The notes: a model not told the origin generated them from the letters alone. DNA of 64,000 nucleotides from an uncultured Acetatifactor sp. (GCA_934436435.1 CAKSAN010000015.1:1-64000); one strand, 5' to 3'. Shown: positions 17,142 to 25,921, counted from the stretch's first letter. Translations and numbers: made by a program.

Positions 17142-17864
17142 TTAGTCATTCAACGCCATATCCTTCAGTTTCGCAAACAGATTTCGAACCGGTTTGACGC
17201 TTAAGATTACCAGAGTCACGGCTGCTTCGGCGAAAATATAGATAGCATTGTAGGCGAGGGAATAGGGCAGGGGATCCCAGCCTTCCCAGGCATAGTAGCC
17301 GAAGAAGATCCAGCCGGAAATTACGGCAAATACATATCTTCCCAGAACACCGGCAATATATCCCTTGATCAGACCGAACTTCGCATTGGAGAAGAGGCCG
17401 GACAGACCCAGTGCACCGAAGGCCAGCAGATAATCAACGACCAGCTGCATGGGATATAACACATAGGGATCAATGAGGAGCTGCAAAACTCCGTAAGCGA
17501 CACCGGTGGCAATACCGGCACCGAGACCGAACCAGTAGCCGGGCAGGCAGATCACCAGCATGGATAACAGGGTGATGGAACCGCCGGTAGGAAAATGGAA
17601 CAATTTGATATTGGAGAGAACGGTTCCCAGAGCAATGGCCATGGCGCAGAATGCCAGCTGCTTTACGGTAAGCTTGCCACGCTTCATCTTGGGATCGGCA
17701 TCGGAAGAAACGGAAGCTGCCGTAGCTTTTTTCATCTGCATGCGGGCAAATAAAACGGCAACCGCCAACAGCGCGATCAGAATGACTACCAACAGGACAT
17801 TTCCCAGAGTAGTGGGGGTATAAGTAGTCTCTCCCCAGTCATTGGTAACAGCAGTGTACAACAT
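17142..17864 (-). CDS. thiT: Thiamine ECF transporter substrate-binding subunit ThiT
   Basis: About 240 residues with six predicted membrane segments, an N-terminal extra segment (LGNVLLVVILIALLAVAVLFA) and the ThiT core: KQLAFCAMAIALGTVLSNIKLFHFPTGGSITLLSML, GYWFGLGAGIATGVAYG, the conserved YPMQLVVDYLLAFGALGLSG and GYYAWEGWDPLPYSLAYNA. ThiT binds thiamine and works with the shared ECF energy-coupling module encoded elsewhere. Start 17864 follows GGAGG; a longer in-frame start lies inside the leader and is unlikely. A TPP riboswitch sits directly upstream. Confidence 0.93.
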   Translation of the reverse strand: MLYTAVTNDWGETTYTPTTLGNVLLVVILIALLAVAVLFARMQMKKATAASVSSDADPKMKRGKLTVKQLAFCAMAIALGTVLSNIKLFHFPTGGSITLLSMLVICLPGYWFGLGAGIATGVAYGVLQLLIDPYVLYPMQLVVDYLLAFGALGLSGLFSNAKFGLIKGYIAGVLGRYVFAVISGWIFFGYYAWEGWDPLPYSLAYNAIYIFAEAAVTLVILSVKPVRNLFAKLKDMALND

Positions 17865-17872
17865 AAAAAAAT

Positions 17873-17895
17873 CCTCCTTCGTGTGCGCGAGGAGG
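17873..17895 (-). promoter_or_regulatory. Hairpin that can mask the thiT ribosome site
   Basis: On the minus strand CCTCCT (17890-17895) can pair with AGGAGG (17873-17878), the thiT Shine-Dalgarno sequence, around an 11-nt loop. No T-run follows, so the TPP riboswitch probably acts on translation start. Confidence 0.6.
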
Positions 17896-17942
17896 GACAA
17901 CATCGTATCCATGCAGATATTATAATGCTGCATGAACAAAGT

Positions 17943-18040
17943 GCTTCCTTACGCCGGTATTATCCGGTTCAAGTAGTGAGGGTTAGAAGCGAAGCCTTGA
18001 CGGCGGCACTTCAATCTCAGCGATGTGCTCCCCTAGCGGA
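17943..18040 (-). promoter_or_regulatory. TPP riboswitch (THI element)
   Basis: Minus-strand sequence carries the THI-box landmarks in order: GGGGAGC, GCTGAGATTGAAG, a variable P3 arm, AACCCTC, ACTTGAACCGGATAAT and ACCGGCGTAAGGAAGC. These form the pyrimidine- and pyrophosphate-sensing arms. It lies about 80 nt upstream of thiT on the same strand. Confidence 0.95.
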
Positions 18041-18079
18041 TATTCTATTTACCTGTTTACTATAGTGCTTTATCACGGT

Positions 18080-18240
18080 AGTGTCAAGCACTTACTTTCC
18101 AAACGGCCCGGTGAAACGCCCGGGCGAATGAGTAGTGTCAGGTGGTTGCTTCCGAAATGCCCGGGCGAATGAGCAGTGTCAGGCGGTTGCTTCCGAAAAA
18201 AGCCCGGTGAAACGTCCGGACGAACGAGCAGTGTCAAGCG
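18080..18240. repeat. Four degenerate tandem repeats around AGTGTCA
   Basis: AGTGTCA occurs at 18080, 18134, 18175 and 18230 within related units of 54, 41 and 55 bp that share CCGGGCGAATGAG, GGTTGCTTCCGAAA and CCGGTGAAACG. The 41-bp unit lacks the GGTGAAACG segment. No gene is present; it lies between the 3' end of the HAD gene and the TPP riboswitch. Confidence 0.7.
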
Positions 18241-18263
18241 GATCAGGGATCTGCCCGAAGTCT

Positions 18264-19058
18264 CTATAAAAAAGTTTTAAGTATCTGCAACACCCCGTTT
18301 TCCCAATAGGGAGCACAGGTCCTCTTTGCCGCGGCGATGACTTCTTCCCTTGCGTTGGACACGGCAAAACTTGTCCCGGCACTTTGCAGCATTTCGATAT
18401 CGTTCAGATTGTCTCCGAAGGTACAGGTCTCATCCGGCGCGATCCCAAAATATTCCTGAAGAAAACGGATCGCAGTCCCTTTATTGACACCCAGAGGGTT
18501 ACAGTCCATCCATTCTTTTCCGGCGGAAGCAAGCTTCGCCCGGGACTGCCAGGTGGGAGTAAAGACGGGAGCACACATTTCTTCACAGGCGGAAGGATGA
18601 TATACCGTGAATTTGATCACATTATCCACCGGCGTTTTCATAAGATCCGCAGCCTCACGGATGTCATATCCGTAGGAATCTGTGAGCCAACGGAACATCC
18701 GGCTTCCGGCATCTTCCGCCAGACAATAGTCCGGTGTGGCGATAAAATAATCGCAGTCCGGTAATTCATTCCGCACCGTCTCGCACATTCCGTGCCAGAT
18801 CTCTTCCGGCAAAGTATGCACTTTTAAAATCTCCTTCGGTGTGCGGACCACCGTACCGCCATCGGTGATATAGAGGAGCCTGTCACAGATGGGTGCAAAA
18901 AGCTTCCGTTCACTGATAAACTGTCTGCCGGAGCAGGCAACGAAAAGGATCCCTTTTTCGGTCAGTTTTTCAATGACGGTCATATATTCCGGATCCAGCA
19001 TCAGCGTGCCGTCCTTTAGAAGTGTGCCGTCGATATCGGTTGCGATAAGTTTGATCAT
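18264..19058 (-). CDS. Cof-type HAD-superfamily phosphatase
   Basis: The 264-residue protein has the HAD motifs: I, DIDGTL (residues 8-13, nucleophile Asp); II, ACSGR; III, the lysine in LGVNKG; and IV, GDNLND. The C2 cap between motifs II and III places it in the Cof/IIB group that dephosphorylates sugar phosphates, nucleotides or cofactor precursors such as HMP-PP or FMN. A neighbouring thiamine gene hints at a cofactor role but proves nothing. ATG preceded by AGGAGGCACT. Confidence 0.88.
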   Translation of the reverse strand: MIKLIATDIDGTLLKDGTLMLDPEYMTVIEKLTEKGILFVACSGRQFISERKLFAPICDRLLYITDGGTVVRTPKEILKVHTLPEEIWHGMCETVRNELPDCDYFIATPDYCLAEDAGSRMFRWLTDSYGYDIREAADLMKTPVDNVIKFTVYHPSACEEMCAPVFTPTWQSRAKLASAGKEWMDCNPLGVNKGTAIRFLQEYFGIAPDETCTFGDNLNDIEMLQSAGTSFAVSNAREEVIAAAKRTCAPYWENGVLQILKTFL

Positions 19059-19080
19059 AGTGCCTCCTGAAAAAAGATCT

Positions 19081-19320
19081 CATTACATCGTGAGCTCACG
19101 AATTCGCGCTATCGCGCTCTACATCCTGCTTCGCAGGATATTCGTTCGCTAATGAGCCCAGAAAAACAAATGTCTGCTTCGCAGCCGCTTGTTTTTCCTT
19201 GAGGCTCATTACATCATGATTCGCACCTTCGGCGCTTAGCGTTGCTTCGCAACTATCATGATCCAATTCGCCGTTCGCCAATTATGCAAGCATATTGGCT
19301 CTCTTGCGCTCATTACATTA
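19081..19320. repeat. Nested inverted repeats between divergent genes
   Basis: Many stems crowd here: CGTGAGCTCACG, TCCTGCTTCGCAGGA, a large cruciform in which TAATGAGCC (19150-19158) pairs with GGCTCATTA (19203-19211) and GAAAAACAA pairs with TTGTTTTTC around CTGCTTCGCAG, then GTTGCTTCGCAAC. CATTACAT recurs at 19081, 19208 and 19311. No gene seen. Confidence 0.65.
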
Positions 19321-19370
19321 TATCCTACTGTCCCCCGGATTTGCAAACAGTATCTGGAAATACAAAACAG

Positions 19371-19399
19371 TTGGAAAATACTTATGAATATAGTATCTT
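19371..19399 (+). promoter_or_regulatory. Possible promoter of the GTPase-NYN gene
   Basis: TTGGAA, a 17-bp spacer and TATCTT, 70 bp upstream of the start codon. The -10 box is imperfect. Confidence 0.4.
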
Positions 19400-19468
19400 A
19401 TATAGTAGAAAAACGTTTTGGACGTGCCATGCGGGAGGACGCGGGCATTGGAAGGATAGGACAGCAGT

Positions 19469-22144
19469 ATGAAAAAAAGTATCGTCGGGATTCTGGCGCA
19501 TGTGGATGCCGGAAAGACCACATTGGCGGAAAGCCTTTTATATACCTGTGGAGTCATTCACAAGGCCGGAAGGGTGGATCACGGGGATGCCTTTCTGGAC
19601 AACGGTGACATGGAGCGAAAGAGAGGAATCACCATTTTCTCCAAACAGGCAAGGATCCGGTGGAAGGATGTGGATATCACTCTGTTAGATACTCCAGGAC
19701 ATGTGGATTTCTCTGCGGAGATGGAGCGGACGCTGCAAGTACTGGATGCGGCGATTCTGGTGATCGACGGAAGTGACGGGGTGCAGGGAGATGTACATAC
19801 CCTGTGGCGACTGTTGAAAAGATATGAAGTGCCGGTATTTTTATTTGTAAATAAGATGGATCAGCCGGGTACGGATCCGGGAAAAATACTGGCGGAACTT
19901 CAGAAAAAGCTGGACGGCAATATCGTGGCGGCAGGAAACCTGTTGCAGACAGAAACGGACAAGGCAAGACACGATGCAGAGTTAGAACATGCGGCCATGT
20001 GCAGTGAGACATTGATGGAAGAGTATCTGGCAACAGGAGAACTGTCAGCGGAAAGTATAACGGACGCAGTGGCAGAACGCAGACTTTTCCCCTGCTTTTT
20101 TGGATCGGCACTGAAGCAATGGGGAATCGAAGAACTGTTGGATGGGCTGAACGCGTACCTGCCGGAGCCGGAATATCCGGAAGAATTCGGTGCCAGAGTC
20201 TATAAGATCGGCAGAGACACTAACGGAATCCGGCTGACATACCTGAAAGTCACCGGAGGAGTACTGCGGGTCAAAATGTTGGTGGGAAATGCCAAAAGCG
20301 GTACCGGAGAGGAAGTCTGGGAGGAAAAGTGTGACCAGCTGCGCCTGTATAACGGCGGCAGTTATGAGGCCGTGGATATGGTGGAAGCCGGAGAAGTCTG
20401 TGCAGTCACAGGACTTACGAAGACTTTTGCCGGCCAGGGACTGGGATACGAAAGCGAGAATTCCGCCCCCATACTGGAGCCGGTGCTGACCTACCGGCTG
20501 CTATTGCCGCCGGGGGTGGATCCGGTGGTGGCGCTGGGGAAACTGCGCCAGCTGGAAGAGGAAGAACCGCAGCTGCATGTGCTGTGGCAGGAGGAAAACC
20601 GGGAGATCCATATGCAGGTCATGGGACAGGTGCAGATGGAGATCCTCAAGAATATCCTGTGGGAGCGCTTCGGACTGGAAGTGGAATTCGATGCGGGAAG
20701 CATTGTATACAAGGAAACGCTGGCGGAGCCGGTGGAAGGCATCGGACACTTTGAACCCCTGCGGCATTACGCCGAGGTACATCTGTTGTTGGAACCCGGA
20801 GAGCGGGGCAGCGGATTGCAGTTTGCTTCTCTGTGCAGTGAGGATATGCTGGACCGCAACTGGCAGCGGCTGATCCTGACGCATCTGGAAGAAAAAAGGC
20901 ATGTGGGCGTACTGACCGGTTCCGAGCTGACGGATCTGCGGATCCTGCTGATCGCGGGGAAAGCCCATACCAAGCATACGGAGGGCGGAGATTTCCGCCA
21001 GGCCACTTACCGCGCGGTGCGTCAGGGAATGCGAAGTGGAAAAAGCATTCTGCTGGAGCCATGGTTTTCTTTCCGGCTGGAAGTACCGACGGAGAATCTC
21101 GGCAGAGCCATGTCAGACATTACGAGGATGAACGGAAGCTTTGAACCGCCGGAGACGGAAGGGGACAGCAGCGTGCTGACGGGAAGCGTTCCCGTGGCTT
21201 CCATGGGGGATTACGGAAAAGAAGTTGCCTCCTATACCAAGGGCCACGGGCGTCTGACCTGTACTTTAAAAGGGTATGAACCTTGCCATAATCCGGAAGA
21301 GGTGATAGCGGAGATCGGCTATGACCCGGAAGCGGATGTGGTGAATCCCACCGGATCGGTATTCTGTGCTCACGGAGCCGGTTTTCAGGTGCCGTGGGAT
21401 CAGGTGCCGGAATATGCTCACGTGGAGAGTGGCTGGGAACCGGAGAAAGAAGACGGGAATACGGACGATGCGGAGGCAGGACTGCGGGCAGTGAACAGGC
21501 AGCAAGGAGCCATCCGTCAGACCGGAGGTGGTGTAGAGCGTATCATATCGCAGGAAGAGATCGAAGAGATCTTCCGCCAGACTTACGGGAAAAAAGCGGA
21601 GGATCCCCACAGATTCCGCAGATACCATACTTCCTCAGGAAACCGTGGCAGCTATACGGGCAGTTCGGCGGGAAGTGCCGGTGACACCGGTACCCGCAAG
21701 GTCATACCCCAGGAAAAACCGGAGGAATATCTGTTGGTGGACGGTTATAATATTATTTTTGCGTGGCCGGAACTGCGGGATCTGGCTAAAATCAATCTGG
21801 ACAGTGCCCGGGACAAGCTGATGGATATTCTGTGCAATTATCAGGGATATCAGGGCTGTCGGCTGATCCTGGTCTATGATGCCTATAAGGTGAAGGGCAA
21901 TCCAGGGTCCACCATGAAGTATCATAATATAGAAGTAGTCTATACAAAGGAAGCAGAGACTGCGGACCAGTATATCGAGCGGACGACCCATCAGCTGGGG
22001 GCAAAGCCGCAGAAATACCGGGTGACAGTGGCAACCTCCGACGCTCTGGAGCAGATGATTATCTGGGGAAACGGAGCCACCAGAATGTCGGCATTAGGGC
22101 TGAAAGCAGCCGTGGAAGCAGCAGGTGCCGAATATTTTAAATAA
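19469..22144 (+). CDS. Tet(M)-like ribosomal translation GTPase fused to NYN/Rae1-type nuclease domain
   Basis: The 891-residue protein has two parts. Residues 1 to about 650 are a translation GTPase of the ribosomal protection (Tet(M)/Tet(O), EF-G-like) type: G1 AHVDAGKTT (10-18), G2 RGITI (52-56), G3 DTPGH (74-78), G4 NKMD (128-131), and a C-terminal region (TGSVPVASMGDYG, TLKGYEPC) that aligns by eye with Tet(M) domain V. A hydrophilic linker of about 100 residues follows. Residues 752-891 form a YacP/Rae1-like NYN domain (YLLVDGYNII, LVYDAYK, ETADQYIE, VATSDALEQM) with the acidic residues expected in the active site. B. subtilis Rae1 cuts mRNA in the ribosomal A site, so the fusion would join A-site binding to RNA cleavage. 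Tetracycline resistance is not shown. Confidence 0.9.
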   Translation: MKKSIVGILAHVDAGKTTLAESLLYTCGVIHKAGRVDHGDAFLDNGDMERKRGITIFSKQARIRWKDVDITLLDTPGHVDFSAEMERTLQVLDAAILVIDGSDGVQGDVHTLWRLLKRYEVPVFLFVNKMDQPGTDPGKILAELQKKLDGNIVAAGNLLQTETDKARHDAELEHAAMCSETLMEEYLATGELSAESITDAVAERRLFPCFFGSALKQWGIEELLDGLNAYLPEPEYPEEFGARVYKIGRDTNGIRLTYLKVTGGVLRVKMLVGNAKSGTGEEVWEEKCDQLRLYNGGSYEAVDMVEAGEVCAVTGLTKTFAGQGLGYESENSAPILEPVLTYRLLLPPGVDPVVALGKLRQLEEEEPQLHVLWQEENREIHMQVMGQVQMEILKNILWERFGLEVEFDAGSIVYKETLAEPVEGIGHFEPLRHYAEVHLLLEPGERGSGLQFASLCSEDMLDRNWQRLILTHLEEKRHVGVLTGSELTDLRILLIAGKAHTKHTEGGDFRQATYRAVRQGMRSGKSILLEPWFSFRLEVPTENLGRAMSDITRMNGSFEPPETEGDSSVLTGSVPVASMGDYGKEVASYTKGHGRLTCTLKGYEPCHNPEEVIAEIGYDPEADVVNPTGSVFCAHGAGFQVPWDQVPEYAHVESGWEPEKEDGNTDDAEAGLRAVNRQQGAIRQTGGGVERIISQEEIEEIFRQTYGKKAEDPHRFRRYHTSSGNRGSYTGSSAGSAGDTGTRKVIPQEKPEEYLLVDGYNIIFAWPELRDLAKINLDSARDKLMDILCNYQGYQGCRLILVYDAYKVKGNPGSTMKYHNIEVVYTKEAETADQYIERTTHQLGAKPQKYRVTVATSDALEQMIIWGNGATRMSALGLKAAVEAAGAEYFK

Positions 22145-22251
22145 GAGAGTTTTTTGGGACTTGAAAAAGTGTAATCTATACCTGTCAGGACGGGAAAATA
22201 AGATTTCCGACAGAAGCCTGGACATGAAAAACAGAGAAAGAGGTATGGATT

Positions 22252-22632
22252 ATGAGAAGACAGCTGATTTCCAATATTGCATTTTACAGTACTACCGTGG
22301 TACTTATTCTGATCATTGTATTGTGTATCGGTGTAACAGTGAAGAGCGAGAACCGACATGAGGCACAGCGCATGGAGAACCGGATGCAGGAACAGCGGCT
22401 GATGAGTGATATGCGGCAGTATCTGGAGGAGAACGGCTACCGTAACAGCGGTGTGACACTGACCTATGTGGTAGAGGATGGGAGCTGTGATTATACGTTT
22501 ACCATTCACCATAAGAAGATCAATGGCATGAGCGAGACGGAGCGGGAAGCGTTGAGTGCGGAACTGGCGCAGGCCTGCAACGCAGGTGGTGATTGTTCAG
22601 TCTCTTATGAATATCTGCTGACGGATTTTTAG
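22252..22632 (+). CDS. Small membrane-anchored protein of unknown function
   Basis: The 126-residue product has one N-terminal membrane segment (ISNIAFYSTTVVLILIIVLC, about 6-25), then a charged, helical stretch rich in Glu, Arg, Gln and Met and a short beta-like domain containing VTLTYVVEDGSCDYTFTIHH. The overall form is that of a secreted-side anchored small domain, like some pilin-related or DUF4320-like proteins, but I cannot assign a family. It follows the GTPase-NYN gene by 107 nt in the same direction. Confidence 0.65.
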   Translation: MRRQLISNIAFYSTTVVLILIIVLCIGVTVKSENRHEAQRMENRMQEQRLMSDMRQYLEENGYRNSGVTLTYVVEDGSCDYTFTIHHKKINGMSETEREALSAELAQACNAGGDCSVSYEYLLTDF

Positions 22633-22720
22633 AGGTTATTTACATGACATTTTCGGAAATAAGGGGTATACTGATAACATATGCCGCAGTAAATGGGGCG
22701 ATGGGAAAGGAGAACGACAG

Positions 22721-23257
22721 ATGACATTTATTCCCAAACCACATGAGATATATAAGCATTTCAAAGGCAATCTGTATCAGGTCGTAACGATTGCGGAACA
22801 TTCCGAGACCGGGGAACAGTTGGTGATCTATCAGGCTCTGTACGGAGATTTCAAGACCTATGCGAGACCACTTGCCATGTTTACCGGAGAAGTGGACCGA
22901 CAGAAATACCCTGAGGTGACACAGCGTTTCCGTTTTGAATTACAGGGAGCGGAGGCGGACAGACAGATCCCCGAGGCGGACGCGGTGAGCGGGGCGCAGA
23001 CGGCAACGACGCAGACTGCAGAAGATGAAGAACCCACCCTGGATCCGCTGGTACTGGAATTTCTGGATGCGGATTCCTACGAACAGAAGCTAAACATTCT
23101 GGCAGGCCTGCACCACCGTATCACCAACGAGATGATCACGACCATGGCAATCTCCTGCGATATTGAAGTAAATGACGGTGAGACGGAAGAGCGTTATGAA
23201 GAGCTGAAAAACTGTCTGCTCACCATGGAGAAGTTCGAATGCAATCGTCTGCGGTAG
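22721..23257 (+). CDS. DUF1653 domain protein
   Basis: The 178-residue protein begins with a DUF1653 module (residues 1-70): HEIYKHFKGNLYQVVTIAEHSETGE, YQALYGDFKTYARPLAMFTGEV. A low-complexity acidic linker follows, then a helical C-terminal domain (PLVLEFLDADSYEQKLNILAGL). The function of DUF1653 is not known. GGAG lies 8 nt before ATG, and a promoter-like TGACAT-16-TATACT pair occurs near 22648-22675. It overlaps mutY by 19 nt, so the two are probably co-translated. Confidence 0.82.
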   Translation: MTFIPKPHEIYKHFKGNLYQVVTIAEHSETGEQLVIYQALYGDFKTYARPLAMFTGEVDRQKYPEVTQRFRFELQGAEADRQIPEADAVSGAQTATTQTAEDEEPTLDPLVLEFLDADSYEQKLNILAGLHHRITNEMITTMAISCDIEVNDGETEERYEELKNCLLTMEKFECNRLR

Positions 23258-24408
23258 ACCCTATGGATAAATACAATGAAAATTTAACGGATGTTAAGGA
23301 AATCTTTAGGAAGGGTGACCTTCGTGCGATTCCCAAACCACTTTTAAAATGGTATGATAGTAACCGTAGGATCCTTCCTTGGAGAGAGCAGCCGACACCT
23401 TACCGCGTATGGGTCTCTGAGATTATGTTGCAGCAGACCAGAGTGGAAGCGGTAAAGCCCTATTTCCAGCGTTTTATGGAGACACTGCCGGATATTGCCG
23501 CACTTTCACAGGCACCGGAAGAAGTATTGTTAAAGCTCTGGGAAGGTCTTGGATATTATAACCGGGTACGGAATCTCCAGAAAGCAGCCATCCAGATCAT
23601 GGAAGATTATGGCGGAGTTATGCCGGATTCCTATGAAGAATTACTGAAATTAAAAGGAATCGGCAGCTACACGGCGGGAGCCGTATCTTCCATTGCTTAC
23701 GGTAAGCCCAATCCGGCGGTAGACGGCAATGTCCTGCGGGTGATCGCAAGAGTCCGCAAGGATGACCGTTGCATTTCCGAGGATAAGGTGAAGAAGGCCG
23801 TGGAAAAGGATCTGTGGGAGATCATCCCTACAGACCGGCCGGGAGACTTTAACCAGGCCATGATGGAGATCGGCGCCTGTGTATGTATTCCCAACGGCGC
23901 ACCGCACTGCGAGGAATGCCCCCTGCAACAGATCTGTCAGGCATACGCAGACGGCACACAGCTGCAATACCCCAACAAGGCCAAAGCAAAAGACCGCACG
24001 GTGGAGGAGAAGACGATCCTCATTATCCGGGATGCGGAGCTGGCGGTACTGCATAAGCGTCCGGCAAAGGGACTGCTGGCGGGAATGTATGAATTTCCTT
24101 CCATGAAGGGCTACCGTACCGCGGAAGAGGTCAAGGAATATCTGGCGGAAAACGGATTGCAGGTACTTAGGATTCAGCCGCTTGAGGACGCAAAGCATAT
24201 TTTTTCCCACAGAGAATGGCATATGAAGGGCTATTTGATCCGCGTGGATGAGCTGGCACCGAAGCGTGAAGGACCGGATTCTGTGGACTGGATCTATATC
24301 GAGCCGCAGGAGACGAGAGAAAAATATCCTATTCCCTCCGCGTTTGCAGCGTATGCCAAGGGACTGAATATGAAACTGGGTGTCCGTGAGGACGATTCCG
24401 TCCGGTGA
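23239..24408 (+). CDS. mutY: Adenine DNA glycosylase
   Basis: The 389-residue protein has the complete MutY layout. Catalytic Glu61 lies in SEIMLQQTRVE, the helix-hairpin-helix is LKGIGSYTAGAV (138-149), and catalytic Asp162 is in AVDGNV. The 4Fe-4S cluster cysteines are C214, C222, C225 and C231, giving a C-X7-C-X2-C-X5-C spacing, one residue longer than in E. coli. A NUDIX-like C-terminal domain (KRPAKGLLAGMYEFP) recognises 8-oxoguanine. It removes A mispaired with 8-oxoG. An alternative ATG at 23263 exists, but GGAGA upstream of 23239 favours the longer form. Confidence 0.95.
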   Translation: MQSSAVDPMDKYNENLTDVKEIFRKGDLRAIPKPLLKWYDSNRRILPWREQPTPYRVWVSEIMLQQTRVEAVKPYFQRFMETLPDIAALSQAPEEVLLKLWEGLGYYNRVRNLQKAAIQIMEDYGGVMPDSYEELLKLKGIGSYTAGAVSSIAYGKPNPAVDGNVLRVIARVRKDDRCISEDKVKKAVEKDLWEIIPTDRPGDFNQAMMEIGACVCIPNGAPHCEECPLQQICQAYADGTQLQYPNKAKAKDRTVEEKTILIIRDAELAVLHKRPAKGLLAGMYEFPSMKGYRTAEEVKEYLAENGLQVLRIQPLEDAKHIFSHREWHMKGYLIRVDELAPKREGPDSVDWIYIEPQETREKYPIPSAFAAYAKGLNMKLGVREDDSVR

Positions 24409-24438
24409 ACAATAAGAAAGTGAAGAAAGGACAGCGAT

Positions 24439-25467
24439 ATGAAATTACTTTCCATAGCAATTCCCTGTTACAATTCTGAAAAGTATATGAGAAAATGTAT
24501 CGATTCTCTGCTGATCGGCGGTGAGGACGTGGAGATCCTGATCATTGATGACGGTTCCACCAAGGATCGTACAGCAGAGATCGCAGACGAATATGAGGCG
24601 CAGTTTCCGACGATCGTTCGTGCCATCCATAAGGAGAACGGCGGGCATGGTTCCGCAGTGAACACCGGAATCGCCAATGCCACGGGACTGTACTTTAAAG
24701 TAGTGGACAGTGACGACTGGGTGAAACAGGATGCGTATTTTAAGATTCTGGATACCCTTCGTGAATTGGCAGGCGGCAGTCAGACACTGGATATGCTGAT
24801 CAGCAACTACGTCTATGAAAAGGAAGGCGAGCGCCGCAAAAAGGTGATCCAGTACCGTCACATTCTGCCGGTGGAGAAGATGTTCACCTGGTCAGACTGC
24901 CATCATTTTTTGAAGGGACATTACATACTGATGCATTCCGTGATCTTCCGTACCAAACTGTTACAGGAATGTGGGCTGAAGCTTCCGGAGCATACCTTCT
25001 ATGTGGACAACCTGTATGTATTTGAACCGCTTCCCTATGTGAAGAATATGTACTATCTGGATGTGAACTTCTACAGATATTATATAGGAAGACAGGATCA
25101 GTCGGTGAATGAGACAGTGATGATTTCCCGCATCGACCAACAGATCCGCGTGACGAAGCTGATGATCGATTATCTGGTAGGCAGAAAGGCAGAACTGGTG
25201 AAAAACAGACGCCTGTACCAGTACATGCGCAATTACCTGGAGATCATCATGACAGTATCCTCCGTGCTGCTGATCCGTTCCGGCACCACAGAACATCTGG
25301 AGAAGAAGAAAGAACTGTGGGAGTACCTGAAGGAAAAAGACAAGCGCCTGTATCTGTGGATGCGTAACGGCATCATGGGCGGCACCATGAATCTGCCCGG
25401 ACGGGGCGGACGCAAGATTTCGGTAGAAGGATATAAAATCTGCCAGAAATTGTTTGGGTTTAACTAG
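24439..25467 (+). CDS. Family 2 glycosyltransferase
   Basis: The 342-residue protein opens with a GT-A fold of GT2 type: LSIAIPCYNSEKYMRKCIDSLL, EILIIDDGSTKDRT, HKENGGHGSAVNTGI and the DxD-like VVDSDDWV. The C-terminal part is helical and cationic with no clear membrane segment. It transfers a sugar from a nucleotide donor to a cell-surface acceptor; donor and acceptor are unknown. It stands apart from the capsule cluster, about 3.5 kb upstream of it. Confidence 0.88.
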   Translation: MKLLSIAIPCYNSEKYMRKCIDSLLIGGEDVEILIIDDGSTKDRTAEIADEYEAQFPTIVRAIHKENGGHGSAVNTGIANATGLYFKVVDSDDWVKQDAYFKILDTLRELAGGSQTLDMLISNYVYEKEGERRKKVIQYRHILPVEKMFTWSDCHHFLKGHYILMHSVIFRTKLLQECGLKLPEHTFYVDNLYVFEPLPYVKNMYYLDVNFYRYYIGRQDQSVNETVMISRIDQQIRVTKLMIDYLVGRKAELVKNRRLYQYMRNYLEIIMTVSSVLLIRSGTTEHLEKKKELWEYLKEKDKRLYLWMRNGIMGGTMNLPGRGGRKISVEGYKICQKLFGFN

Positions 25468-25474
25468 AACATCA

Positions 25475-25825
25475 TTATTTTCTGGAAGCCAGAAACAGTT
25501 TTAAGAGTCGGAGAGCATAGTCGCGCTCTCTGTGATCGGAATTATTTAACATAGTTAAAATAGCGGATACTTCGGCGGTTTGCCCGGGGTATCCGTTTTC
25601 TTCTGCATTTTTTCCGTAAATGATATAATCCAGTGACATATCAAGAGTCTCGGAAAGAGCCATCAGCGTCTCCACACTCATACCGCAGCTGCCGCGTTCA
25701 ATATCTGCGTAATATTTGGCGGCACGATCTATTTTTTCTGCCATTTCATCCTGTGTGAATCCCAGCAGATTTCTTTTTTGGCGGATGCGTTCTCCGGCGG
25801 CAAGACGGTCATATGTTTTCTTCAT
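25475..25825 (-). CDS. XRE-family transcriptional regulator
   Basis: From the ATG at 25825 (GGAGG six nt upstream) the product is 116 residues. The Cro/CI helix-turn-helix spans about residues 9-65: GERIRQKRNLLGFTQDEMAEKI, AAKYYADIERGSCGMSVETLMALSETL. A helical tail may mediate dimerisation. It is divergent from sortase B, and the spacer contains a perfect 14-bp inverted repeat around the -10 box of the opposite promoter, so repression of the sortase operon and autoregulation are likely. Confidence 0.88.
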   Translation of the reverse strand: MKKTYDRLAAGERIRQKRNLLGFTQDEMAEKIDRAAKYYADIERGSCGMSVETLMALSETLDMSLDYIIYGKNAEENGYPGQTAEVSAILTMLNNSDHRERDYALRLLKLFLASRK

Positions 25826-25921
25826 GTGTATCCTCCACTGATCATAACCACTTTTATCATGTACCCCTTTGTACAAATTTATGATTTTATTATCTATCTC
25901 CATTATGAAGAGGTGAAAGTA

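Noticed and set aside
17865..17939. Longer ThiT start or leader peptide
   Set aside because: The segment lies between the riboswitch and the ribosome site; the ATG at 17864 has GGAGG, the upstream one has none.
19469..22144. Acquired tetracycline resistance gene on a mobile element
   Set aside because: Sequence is only distantly Tet(M)-like, is fused to a nuclease domain, has core-like composition, and no transposon genes flank it.
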